A stretch of DNA of 40,907 nt. It comes from Verrucomicrobiota bacterium. GTDB lineage: Bacteria; Verrucomicrobiota; Verrucomicrobiia; Limisphaerales; JACDHS01. The notes below the pieces were generated by a model, which worked only from the letters and a program-made list of their open reading frames with translations, was not told the origin of the DNA and made no database searches. Made by a program: the position numbers and the translations under genes. The stretch is from the NCBI GenBank assembly GCA_013820875.1, contig JACDHS010000033.1, forward strand, positions 1-40,907, read 5' to 3'. Positions 17,845-25,108 of the stretch are shown piece after piece. The first letter of the stretch is position 1, and each line of letters opens with the position of its first letter.

Positions 17845-18828
17845 CTATTTTGTTTCCGTGGTTGGAGTCCTGAACGTCGCCACTTCACTCAGGGCACTCT
17901 CCCCACCAGTGTTCACCGCTGAAATCGTCACTTCCACCTCCGCATTCGCTGGCAACTCTTCAAACATAAAATCCGTATCCGTCGGCGTCCCCACCACTTT
18001 TGGTTCAGCATCCACTCCCACCACCTTGATGCGCACCCGATAAGATTCCGCGCGCGGCGCTTTGTCCCACTGCACAGCCCTCACATTCTCTGCCACCGAA
18101 ACCGCCGTGACATTCGTGGGAGTTTCCGGGCGTTCCTTTGTCGCTGGTGCGTTGAAGCCGAACGCTGTCCAACGTCCATCGTCGGGAGCTAAAATCAACG
18201 ACAACTCCTTCACCAATCCCCGCAGCATCTTAAGTAAGAGAGCGAACGCCGCGTCACTCTTCTGCACAAGTGTCGTCAAAGCACCCTCCTGCGCTTTCAC
18301 CGCTGCCCGTGCGTTCTTTATAGCCTCATACCGTTCCGCTGCCTGGGCAGCCGTGATGTTATGCGCAGGAACTTCCTTATCCGGATTCCGAACGAGGTAA
18401 CCGTGAAAAGTTTCCGCCCAAACCTCCAGGTCACTCGCCCGTTCCGAAACGCGAAAGCCACCACGAAACCCCGTCACATCCCAGCCCGGATGATACAAAC
18501 GCCCAAGGGCCGGTTTCAATTGATCCCGCCCCAGCAAAGCAAACTCACGCGTGGCGATCCGTTCCGTCTCCAAAAGTTCCCGCAGCTTGCGCAACTCTTC
18601 CTTGCCCAATTCGCGAGCATCCCGCGCCAGAACGGCTGCTGCTCGAGCGAAGCTCATCGTTACCGCCGTGTTATGCACCAGCCCCACTGTGGCGCTGTGG
18701 CTATCCGCCGCTTCGATCGCAACGTTCATTCTCCCGAGCAATCCACCCTGACTCACCGGTATATTCTGTCTCATAATATCGATTCCAATCTGTTTAAAGT
18801 TCTGTTTTCGTCGCTCGTTGAACTCCAT
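17845..18828 (-). CDS. Fibronectin type III domain protein, otherwise uncharacterised
   Basis: A 327-residue protein with no signal peptide. Residues 1-230 are mostly helical and rich in Ala/Arg/Glu (for example ARDARELGKEELRKLRELLE), with a central GWDVTGFRGGFRVSERASDLEVWAETFHGYL block. Residues about 236-322 form one fibronectin type III domain: TPTNVTAVSVAENVRAVQWD, then AESYRVRIKVVG, then ANAEVEVTISAVNTGGESALS. This layout resembles uncharacterised verrucomicrobial proteins. It may be an intracellular adaptor; no function can be assigned. Its upstream region is the repeat-rich accessory stretch 18829-19571. Confidence 0.6.
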   Translation of the reverse strand: MEFNERRKQNFKQIGIDIMRQNIPVSQGGLLGRMNVAIEAADSHSATVGLVHNTAVTMSFARAAAVLARDARELGKEELRKLRELLETERIATREFALLGRDQLKPALGRLYHPGWDVTGFRGGFRVSERASDLEVWAETFHGYLVRNPDKEVPAHNITAAQAAERYEAIKNARAAVKAQEGALTTLVQKSDAAFALLLKMLRGLVKELSLILAPDDGRWTAFGFNAPATKERPETPTNVTAVSVAENVRAVQWDKAPRAESYRVRIKVVGVDAEPKVVGTPTDTDFMFEELPANAEVEVTISAVNTGGESALSEVATFRTPTTETK

Positions 18829-18994
18829 TTCTTGTTAAACGAACGAGACATCCTCTCACAGTCACTCCGTCACCTAGTGTCGGACCAATTTTTTCAGGCA
18901 AATTATTTTTACCGCTGTAAACCACCGCAGATCAGGCGTTTACATCCCTTTTCATCAAAACAGGTGAAAAATAGTTTTGGATGTCCGCCTACAT

Positions 18995-19061
18995 AGGGGT
19001 CGGGACAGCCTGTCCCGAGTTCTTGCCAGTTAAGATGTGGGGACAAGCTGTCCCCACCCCT
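18995..19061. repeat. Nested REP-like palindrome pair
   Basis: Two self-complementary motifs lie in inverted arrangement. TCGGGACAG-C-CTGTCCCGA occupies 19000-19018, and GTGGGGACA-AGC-TGTCCCCAC occupies 19037-19057. The outer words AGGGGT (18995-19000) and ACCCCT (19056-19061) also pair, so the whole 67 bp can fold as one large stem or two small ones. The differences between the two motifs (C versus G) preserve pairing within each. This resembles BIME/REP doublets; no RAYT transposase is nearby. Confidence 0.7.
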
Positions 19062-19067
19062 GGCGCC

Positions 19068-19275
19068 ACGTTCTCAACCCCCATCCGATCTCGTCAAATG
19101 GGAGAAATAACGTTGTTAACCCCATGCGAATCCGTCAAACCCGAGGAATAACGTTCTCAAGTTCCATCTGACGCCGTCAAATGCGGGAAATAACGTTTTC
19201 GAGCACCTCCCGACCCGTCAAACGGAAGGAATAACGTCCGCAGCCGACCTCTGACATCGTCAAACGGCCGGAATA
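19068..19275. repeat. Five tandem 41-42 bp repeats with invariant core
   Basis: Units are at 19068-19109, 19110-19150, 19151-19192, 19193-19233 and 19234-19275, with lengths alternating 42, 41, 42, 41, 42. Every unit contains CGTCAAA, exactly 5 variable bases, G-A/G-AATA and, at each junction, ACGT. This gives a 22-23 bp core separated by 18-20 bp of variable sequence. Odd units 1 and 3 share CTCAA and CCATC words in the interval. The period is about four helical turns, suggesting protein-binding iterons on one DNA face. The lengths are not multiples of three, so it is not coding. Confidence 0.85.
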
Positions 19276-19571
19276 TCACCGTCTGCCTAAACGAAAGCCC
19301 AAAGGACTGTCACAGTTCCAAAGCTACCGGAGCTGCTGACAGATGCGGACCGGGTGCCAACATTTGGTGAGCATCAAGCCAGGCGCTTTCCCATCAGCGA
19401 AAACTAAACCCCCGTTCACTCATTCGCACAAGGATGGCAAACGTTGACTTTCGTTCGGCACCCTTCAACCTTTTCGCAATGACACCCACCAGAGTGACTG
19501 CCAGAAAAACAGATCCAACATCACTTATCAGGGCCAAATGAAATGTGAATCAAATGGTTCGGTAAAGAAGT

Positions 19572-20201
19572 ATGCGCGCCCTTGAGCTACCAAACGAAGT
19601 TCTATCGGAGAAAAATCGCCAGGAGGTTCTGCGCGCATGGATTGATGGTGGGATGTTGTCGATTTCAGTCTGCAACAGGTTTCCGGAAAGGTATCGCGAT
19701 GATCATGCCCAGATCTGGGGAATGCTTCTATCGGATATCTTCCATCATGTTGTAGACGCGGTTGTGCTTGAGACCTCCCGCACCCGCAAGGACGTGCGGG
19801 AGTCCCTGCGACATTCCTTGGAGGAGGTCGTTGGCTCTGACAGGGGAACTCGTTGCGGTGCGTTGAAAATTCACTCACGTTGTGCTTTGCAGCTACCCGA
19901 TCCGGACGTCTCAGGAGATGATAATTGCGTGGAGATAGTGCGGATCGCACTGCTTCCTGATTCGATTCGAGTAATAGTTTTGGTGGGAATGTGGCTTCCC
20001 GACAATGAAGAATCGGTTTGGGGTAACATCCTCTACGACGCTGCGGCAATGATAGCATCAACCTTTAATCCAGAGAGGGACGCCGACAGGGTAAAAGCAG
20101 ATCTGCTCGCAGACATTTTACACTATATCGATCATCCAAGCACGAAATACTCAGGTGAATACTACAACACCCAACCAGAGCGTCGAGCCAAGCGCCGATA
20201 G
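19572..20201 (+). CDS. Tandem DUF5076-type protein, cassette-borne
   Basis: A 209-residue soluble protein. Residues 1-75 (MRALELPNEVLSEKNRQEVLRAWI... IWGMLLSDIFHHV) resemble DUF5076, a small family of unknown function. Residues about 118-185 (VEIVRIALLPDSIRVIVLVGMWLP... VWGNILYDAAAMIAS) repeat the same pattern, so the gene seems to encode two diverged copies. The C-terminus (QPERRAKRR) and the stop lie inside an attC-like site starting at 20169, as is typical of integron gene cassettes. A purine-rich AAAGAAG precedes the ATG. Biological role unknown. Confidence 0.68.
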   Translation: MRALELPNEVLSEKNRQEVLRAWIDGGMLSISVCNRFPERYRDDHAQIWGMLLSDIFHHVVDAVVLETSRTRKDVRESLRHSLEEVVGSDRGTRCGALKIHSRCALQLPDPDVSGDDNCVEIVRIALLPDSIRVIVLVGMWLPDNEESVWGNILYDAAAMIASTFNPERDADRVKADLLADILHYIDHPSTKYSGEYYNTQPERRAKRR

Positions 20202-20276
20202 CGCTCCCTCGTTGCCAATAAACTTTTCGGCTCGCGTGAGTCGCAGGACGGCGCTGGCTCACGCAGGTCGTTAGAA
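20169..20276. other. Integron attC recombination site
   Basis: The R'' box ACCCAAC is at 20169-20175 and the R' box GTTAGAA at 20270-20276. The arms between them pair as GCGT, GAGCCA and GCGCCG in the 5' arm (20180-20197), matching CGGCGC, TGGCTC and ACGC in the 3' arm (20249-20264). The 5' arm carries one extra C (20184) and one extra A (20191). These correspond to the bulged extrahelical bases (G and T on the bottom strand) used by IntI for strand choice. The total of 108 bp falls in the usual attC size range. It spans the stop codon of one gene and ends 3 nt before the next ATG. No intI gene is seen. Confidence 0.82.
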
Positions 20277-20279
20277 ATC

Positions 20280-20582
20280 ATGCAACTCGCGGGAAGCACA
20301 TGCAGAGTCTGTGACCGGAAGATTGTCTTCTCGATAAATGGTCGATATTGCGCACGTTGCGGGAATTGTGCGCATGTTACATGCGAGCCTCAGCCTGACT
20401 GTGGTATTTGTTCTCAGCCATTTCAGCGAGAAGAACCCATCAATCATCAGCCTGACACCGTGGCACCTCCGACGAGTGGCATCCGAGCCGATACAGCAGT
20501 TTCTTTGTTTTTGATCTTTGTGGTGGTTGTCATCTGCATTGGCTATTTCATTGTGACCTATGCGATGGCTCAGGGACATTGA
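20280..20582 (+). CDS. Small zinc-binding membrane protein, cassette-borne
   Basis: A 100-residue protein starting 3 nt after the attC R' box, as expected for a cassette gene. Residues 8-44 hold a treble-clef/RING-like metal cluster: Cys8-Cys11, Cys24-Cys27, Cys30, His32, Cys35 and Cys41-Cys44. Residues about 72-94 are one transmembrane helix (AVSLFLIFVVVVICIGYFIV), followed by a short tail. The metal domain is probably cytoplasmic. Similar Cys-rich N-terminal domains fused to a membrane helix are known in uncharacterised small proteins. No function is assigned. Confidence 0.65.
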   Translation: MQLAGSTCRVCDRKIVFSINGRYCARCGNCAHVTCEPQPDCGICSQPFQREEPINHQPDTVAPPTSGIRADTAVSLFLIFVVVVICIGYFIVTYAMAQGH

Positions 20583-20600
20583 TTCTGTGATGAGAGGATT

Positions 20601-20607
20601 TTCTAAC
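20601..20607 (+). other. Possible R'' box of a truncated second attC
   Basis: TTCTAAC lies 19 nt after the stop of the zinc-binding gene and is exactly complementary to the R' box GTTAGAA at the 5' edge of the same cassette. In an intact cassette the 3' attC arm would be expected to match its own 5' end in this way. No matching 3' arm follows before the FKBP gene, so the site, if real, is truncated. Confidence 0.3.
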
Positions 20608-20688
20608 CAACTGATGGTGACTTGACCTGAGACAGGGCATCGGGGAATGTTTCCGGCAATGCTGCGATTCAACGTGGCAAAATCTATT

Positions 20689-21189
20689 ATGTTAAAACAA
20701 ATCTCCGTCACATTGGCCGCTGCTGTTTGTCTCATCGGCTGCGATAAAGGAACTGAAACCAGCAACAATACCGGTGGTACCGCCGGTGCGCCTCCCGCGA
20801 TTTCAGAAGCACCCGCTACCTCGGCCCCGGCCGCCAGCGAAGGTGAATCCGATATGATCACTACGGAGAGCGGGCTGAAATACAAAGTGTTGAAACGCGG
20901 CGAAGGAACGGTTTCTCCCACGGCGACGGACACGGTGAACGTCCATTATCACGGCACATTGCTTAACGGCAAAGTGTTCGACAGTTCCGTGCAGCGCGGA
21001 CAACCGATCAGTTTCCCATTGAACCAGGTCATTCCCGGCTGGACCGAAGGTGTGCAACTGATGAAAGTGGGCGATAAGTTTAAATTCGAAATTCCTGCCC
21101 CGCTGGCCTATGGCGAGAACAGCCCCACCCCTGCGATCCCGCCGAACAGCACGTTAGTGTTCGAGGTGGAGTTGTTGGGGATTAAGTAG
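20689..21189 (+). CDS. FKBP-type peptidyl-prolyl isomerase, lipoprotein
   Basis: A 166-residue protein from ATG 20689, chosen because it gives a clear lipoprotein signal with lipobox LIGC (Cys17). An upstream in-frame ATG at 20647 would bury it. After a Thr/Ala/Pro-rich linker (residues 20-58), the FKBP domain runs to the end: [55 protein letters not shown] and the terminal [13 protein letters not shown]. Active-site aromatics of the family are present (Tyr and Phe of VHYHG/FDSS, Trp of PGW). It likely folds proteins in the periplasm, tethered to a membrane. Confidence 0.92.
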   Translation: MLKQISVTLAAAVCLIGCDKGTETSNNTGGTAGAPPAISEAPATSAPAASEGESDMITTESGLKYKVLKRGEGTVSPTATDTVNVHYHGTLLNGKVFDSSVQRGQPISFPLNQVIPGWTEGVQLMKVGDKFKFEIPAPLAYGENSPTPAIPPNSTLVFEVELLGIK

Positions 21190-21196
21190 TCGCGGC

Positions 21197-21219
21197 GATT
21201 CTGGATTCTGGATTACTGG
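21197..21219 (+). repeat. GGATTCTGG microrepeat
   Basis: Near-tandem GATTCTG-GATTCTG-GATTACTGG lies between the FKBP gene and the DUF1802 gene. A related but reverse-oriented TCCAGTATCCAGTATCC repeat sits at 22436-22458, so the two bracket the DUF1802-maf pair. Confidence 0.55.
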
Positions 21220-21225
21220 CCACCC

Positions 21226-21783
21226 ATGCGTTTCGCTTTCAAGGAATGGGCCATTGTGACCGATGCCCTCGGGCGCGGTGCCCAGATTATTATCCTGCGC
21301 AAAGGGGGCATCGCGGAGGGACGCGGCGGTTTCCAATTGGAACATCCGGAGTTTCTCTTCTTCCCCACCCTGTTCCATCAGCAACGGGAATCGGTTCTGC
21401 CTGCGGCACAACTGCGATATGATGAAATTGCACCGCACTTGCCGGGGCCTGATGTGCTGCAAGTCGAATACTTCGCCAGGGTTGTCGAATGGCGACAACT
21501 GGATTCACTCGCCGCCGCCGAAAGTTTGCGCGGCCAACATATCTGGCGCGATGAAGTGATCCGGGAACGGTTCGAATGGGGCAGGAATAAGAACATTTTT
21601 GCGCTGGCGTTGCGTGTCTTTCGTTTGCCTCATGCGATCAAGTTGCCAATGCTGCCAAGCTATGGCGGGTGCAAATCATGGATCGAACTTGAGCAGGACA
21701 TTTCCGCTGAGAATGCAATCCCGGTTTTGAATGATGCGCAGTTCGAGGAAAAGTTATCGCAGTTGCGCAAATGCCTGAATTGA
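21226..21783 (+). CDS. DUF1802 family protein
   Basis: A 185-residue soluble protein with the DUF1802 signature: FAFKEWAIVTDALGRGAQIIILRKGGIAE at the N-terminus, then FQLEHPEFLFFPTLFHQQ. The family is of unknown function and occurs in cyanobacteria and other bacteria. The second half (RDEVIRERFEWGRNKNIFALALRVFRLP) fits the family ending. It begins right after a microrepeat and lies 61 nt before maf. Confidence 0.82.
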   Translation: MRFAFKEWAIVTDALGRGAQIIILRKGGIAEGRGGFQLEHPEFLFFPTLFHQQRESVLPAAQLRYDEIAPHLPGPDVLQVEYFARVVEWRQLDSLAAAESLRGQHIWRDEVIRERFEWGRNKNIFALALRVFRLPHAIKLPMLPSYGGCKSWIELEQDISAENAIPVLNDAQFEEKLSQLRKCLN

Positions 21784-21844
21784 CGTCCGGCTATTTTGGG
21801 GTGATGGTGTAGTGGAGCGGTCCGCCCCTCCAATCGGAGTGATT

Positions 21845-22435
21845 ATGCATCTGCCTACAGTCATCCTGGCCTCAAGATCACCGCGACGTTCGGAACTTCT
21901 GCGGCAGTTGGACTTTCCCTTCGATGTTTTGCCGAGTGACCTGCCGGAAATCGAGCATGAACAGATGACCGCTGGCGAGCTTTGCCAAATTAACGCCTAC
22001 CGCAAAGCCCGCGCGATCTCCAAACAACATCCGGATTGCCTCGTTATGGGCGTGGATACGCTGGTAGCGCTGGAACATCGGGTGTTCGGCAAACCAGCCA
22101 ACATGGAGGAAGCCCGCCGGATGTTGGAGGAACTACAGGGAAAATCGCATCATGTCGCCACGGGCGTTTGCTTGATTTGTTTGCGCGGCCATCATCAGAA
22201 ACTGTTCTGCGAGATTACCGAAGTCACCTTCCGCTCCCTCAACCCGCACGATATCGACCATTATCTCTCCAAAGTGGATCCGCTCGATAAGGCGGGTGGC
22301 TACGCGATCCAGGAACATGGAGATGACATTGTGAGGAATATCCATGGGTCTTTCAGCAATGTGGTGGGACTGCCACTGGAACGATTGCGCGCGGAACTTG
22401 CGGAATTCGATCTGGAGCACGCACCAGCGCATTAA
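21845..22435 (+). CDS. maf: Maf/YhdE-type nucleotide pyrophosphatase
   Basis: A 196-residue cytosolic protein. ATG 21845 puts the hallmark VILASRSPRRSELL at residues 6-19; a GTG at 21812 would add 11 residues. Other motifs are DVLPSDLPE, VMGVDTLVALEHRVFGKP (catalytic Asp), LSKVDPLDKAGGYAIQEHG and FSNVVGLPLERL. Maf proteins hydrolyse non-canonical or excess nucleoside triphosphates (dTTP/UTP, or modified pyrimidines, by subtype). The stop codon is immediately followed by a microrepeat. Confidence 0.93.
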   Translation: MHLPTVILASRSPRRSELLRQLDFPFDVLPSDLPEIEHEQMTAGELCQINAYRKARAISKQHPDCLVMGVDTLVALEHRVFGKPANMEEARRMLEELQGKSHHVATGVCLICLRGHHQKLFCEITEVTFRSLNPHDIDHYLSKVDPLDKAGGYAIQEHGDDIVRNIHGSFSNVVGLPLERLRAELAEFDLEHAPAH

Positions 22436-22458
22436 TCCAGTATCCAGTATCCGTATCC
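22436..22458 (+). repeat. TCCAGTATCC microrepeat after maf
   Basis: Three near-tandem words, TCCAGTA-TCCAGTA-TCCGTATCC, begin at the base after the maf stop. The reverse complement resembles the repeat at 21197-21219. No hairpin is obvious. Confidence 0.5.
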
Positions 22459-22536
22459 TTTGATCCTCTCCCCCAGTCCAAGTTCATCTTTTTTCTCCTG
22501 TTTTACCCGAAAGCGATACTGTAACTTTTCTGCAAA

Positions 22537-23424
22537 ATGCAGTTCATTCGAGACATTTACTCCGCGAAAAAAGCCACTGGCCAACCAGTTATTTCGTTTG
22601 AATTTTTCCCACCCAAGACTGAGGAAGGCGAACGGACATTTTTCGAAAAGAATGTTCCAGCATTGGCGGCGTTGAATCCGGATTACTGCTCGGTGACCTA
22701 TGGCGCTGGCGGCAGCACCCGCGACAAAACCATCTCCATCGTGGATCGCATCCAGCGCGAACATAACCTTCCTGCCATGATGCACCTGACCTGCGTCGGT
22801 TCCACCGCGGAACAGATCGGAGAAGTGCTTGACCAGGCGAAAGCGCGTGGCATCAAGAATATTCTGGCGCTCCGAGGGGATCCGCCCAATGGCACTGCAG
22901 AGTTTGAAAAGGTGGAAGGCGGGTTCGAGTTTTCCCATCAACTTGTGCAGTTCATCAAGTGTCGTGGAGATTTTTCGGTGGCTTCGGCTGGTTTTCCCGA
23001 AGGACACATCGCCTGCAAAGAAGGCAAATACGTGGATTGGCAGCATCTCAAAACGAAAGCAGATGCCGGCGCCGATTTTATCCTGACCCAATTATTTTTC
23101 GATAACGCAGATTTCTTCGAATTCCGCGACTATGTGACGAAGCTCGGGGTCAACATTCCGATTGTTCCGGGAATTATCCCGATCCAAAGCGCCAATCAGA
23201 TCAAGAAATTCACAAGCCTTTGCGGATCAAAAATTCCGGCTGCACTGCAGACTGAGCTCGATAAATACTGCGACAACGATGAGGCCTGCGCGGAGTTCGG
23301 AATCGAATATGCCGCGAAACAGTGCGAAGAACTGCTGCGGAACGACGCTCCCGGACTACATTTCTACACGCTCAACAAAGCCCGTTCGACCACACAGATC
23401 TTGAAGAAATTGAAGTTGGCTTAA
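22537..23424 (+). CDS. metF: Methylenetetrahydrofolate reductase
   Basis: A 295-residue TIM-barrel flavoenzyme. Family motifs are ISFEFFPPKTEEGE (catalytic Glu region), DYCSVTYGAGGSTRDKT, MHLTCVGST, ILALRGDPPNG (FAD contact) and AGADFILTQLFFDN. It reduces 5,10-methylene-THF to 5-methyl-THF for methionine synthesis. The length matches the bacterial MetF type without the eukaryotic regulatory domain. The upstream 100 nt holds a microrepeat but no riboswitch I recognise. The downstream gene is convergent. Confidence 0.95.
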   Translation: MQFIRDIYSAKKATGQPVISFEFFPPKTEEGERTFFEKNVPALAALNPDYCSVTYGAGGSTRDKTISIVDRIQREHNLPAMMHLTCVGSTAEQIGEVLDQAKARGIKNILALRGDPPNGTAEFEKVEGGFEFSHQLVQFIKCRGDFSVASAGFPEGHIACKEGKYVDWQHLKTKADAGADFILTQLFFDNADFFEFRDYVTKLGVNIPIVPGIIPIQSANQIKKFTSLCGSKIPAALQTELDKYCDNDEACAEFGIEYAAKQCEELLRNDAPGLHFYTLNKARSTTQILKKLKLA

Positions 23425-23504
23425 GAGGTTCCTTCGCGGAGGCACGCACATCGCAACTTTTGCCTGTTACGCAATTTGGGATCGTGCAAGGGGTAAAAGA
23501 ATTC

Positions 23505-24893
23505 CTAGTCGAGAACTGCGGCTTTGATTTTGGTGTAAACGTCTGTTGATTCCAGCCTGCCTCCATTCGCGTTCGCTCCGATAAAGACCGGCCAATCCTT
23601 TTCATTCGCGGGGCGACATCCGTGCGAACCTTTCACCAGCGCGGCATCGAGGGGAATTACATTCATCAACATCCGAAACCCAAGTTTCTTCTTCAGCAAA
23701 CGCCAGGCGATTTTCAGTTTCACGGCTGGAATTTTTGGGTCGAGAAACAGTTCCACCGGATCGTAACCCGGCTTGCGATGAATATCCACGCAGCGCGCGA
23801 AGTCGGGAGCCACGGCATCATCCAGCCAATAATAATATGTGAACCACGCGTTTTCTTTGCTGACGGCAATCAGGTCTCCAGCCCGCGCGCTGCCTATTCC
23901 CCACTGCGCTTTTTCGTTTCCTCCGAGCACATGCTGAATGGCGGGTTCGCTCTCCAACACGTTGCGCACTTCCTTTTCGAGGGAACGATCGTTGATATAA
24001 ACATGCGCGACCTGGTGATCCGCGACCGCAAACACTTTGCTCGCGCCGCAATCGAGCAATTCGAGTCCAAGCTCTTCTTTGATCGTCAGCCATCCCTTCT
24101 TTCGAAAGATTCGATTCAGATGAATCGGCGTATCCACCGGTGTAATTCCGTATTCGGAGAGTAAGATCACCTGCACGCCACGGAGTTCGAAAAATAAAAT
24201 CAGATCGCCGACAATGGCGTCAATCTCCCGCAAATCGTTCTTCACATCCGGATGCTTCGGACCGAGGCGTTGCAGGTTGTAGTCAAGGTGCGGCAGGTAC
24301 ACCAGGCTAAGAGTCGGTTGATATTTGTTTTCAGTCCATTTCGCAGAGTTGGCAATCCAACGCGAAGCGGCGTCGCGCTCGCCCTGAGGTGTTTTCACTC
24401 CGGCAGCAGGCCCCCAGAACGTCGGGAACGGGAAATCGCCCAATTCCTTTTTAATTTCTGGTCGCATCGAATAAGGCCAGGCGTAGATGTCGAAAAACTT
24501 CCGTCCATCGGCGGGATACATCGGGCGCGGCGTGATCGAATAATCCGCGGTGGAATACATGTTGTACCACCAGAACAATTTCGCGCAGGTGAAATTCGAA
24601 TCCAACTCACGCAGTTCATCCCAGATCTTGCGTCCATGCACGACATGATTGGACTGTTTCCAGAACTGCACTTCAGCGAGTTCCCGGTTGTACCAACCAT
24701 TCGCGACAATGCCGTGTTCTGTCGGGGGCTTCCCGGTGAGATAATTGGATTGGGCGGTGCAGGTGACGCCAGGAAACGCGGGCACAATCTTCGAAAGCGA
24801 GTTCTTCTGAACAAACGCTTTCAGGTGCGGGGTATGTTCGCAGATAAGCGATTCCGTAAGACCGACAACATTGATAACAGCCGTTCGTTTCAT
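23505..24893 (-). CDS. eboF: Alkaline phosphatase-superfamily phosphodiesterase, EboF-like
   Basis: A 462-residue soluble protein of the type I phosphodiesterase/nucleotide pyrophosphatase family. Features are AVINVVGLTESLI at the N-terminus (metal site), FPGVTCTAQSNYLTGKPPTEHGIVANGWY with the nucleophile Thr, YLPHLDYNLQRLGP (Asp/His ligands), LLSEYGITPV, and PLDAALVKGSHGCRP near the C-terminus (His ligand). No signal peptide is visible. Such proteins are EboF of the conserved ebo cluster. The upstream neighbour on the same strand is the EboD-like gene, which supports the name. The role of Ebo proteins is inferred to be precursor transport or modification at the membrane. Confidence 0.75.
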   Translation of the reverse strand: MKRTAVINVVGLTESLICEHTPHLKAFVQKNSLSKIVPAFPGVTCTAQSNYLTGKPPTEHGIVANGWYNRELAEVQFWKQSNHVVHGRKIWDELRELDSNFTCAKLFWWYNMYSTADYSITPRPMYPADGRKFFDIYAWPYSMRPEIKKELGDFPFPTFWGPAAGVKTPQGERDAASRWIANSAKWTENKYQPTLSLVYLPHLDYNLQRLGPKHPDVKNDLREIDAIVGDLILFFELRGVQVILLSEYGITPVDTPIHLNRIFRKKGWLTIKEELGLELLDCGASKVFAVADHQVAHVYINDRSLEKEVRNVLESEPAIQHVLGGNEKAQWGIGSARAGDLIAVSKENAWFTYYYWLDDAVAPDFARCVDIHRKPGYDPVELFLDPKIPAVKLKIAWRLLKKKLGFRMLMNVIPLDAALVKGSHGCRPANEKDWPVFIGANANGGRLESTDVYTKIKAAVLD

Positions 24894-25108
24894 TTCGCAC
24901 CCGCTACATAAGGCGAAAAGCCGAGAAAGCCAAAATCATTTCGACACAGAAGCGAGGTAAAAAGCTTTCGAGGAAAGAAACTTTCATCGAAATGGCGCAA
25001 GGCAAGGAAGACCTGGTCCGATTTGGAGGAGCAAGATAGACACACTTTCCGAAAAGAACGATGCAGAGTTGCGCCAATTGATCACTGAAATGTACGGCGA
25101 GTAAGCGT
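24894..25108. other. Spacer between eboD-like and eboF-like genes
   Basis: No gene is recognised in this 215 nt. In complete ebo clusters a TIM-barrel gene (eboE) lies here. On the plus strand, a short frame ending DTLSEKNDAELRQLITEMYGE-stop at about 25104 looks protein-like but has no start or intact upstream part. It could be a remnant or chance. Confidence 0.4.

Larger units (their letters stand above)
18829..19571. other. Gene-free repeat-rich region
   Basis: This 743 nt stretch holds no convincing gene. It separates the divergent FN3 gene and the DUF5076 gene. It contains a nested palindrome (18995-19061) and five tandem 41-42 bp units (19068-19275), followed by about 300 nt with no clear structure. 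A 35-codon reading frame at 19434-19541 is probably chance. It may include promoters for both flanking genes, but none is distinct. Confidence 0.7.

Noticed and set aside
19068-19275. CRISPR array
   Set aside because: The repeats are degenerate, intervals (18-20 bp) are too short and partly similar to each other, and no cas genes are present.
19434-19541. 35-codon frame ahead of the DUF5076 gene
   Set aside because: Too short, weak ribosome site and no recognisable family; treated as chance.
22436-22536. SAM/SAH riboswitch upstream of metF
   Set aside because: The leader is about 100 nt, with a microrepeat and no visible conserved riboswitch core.
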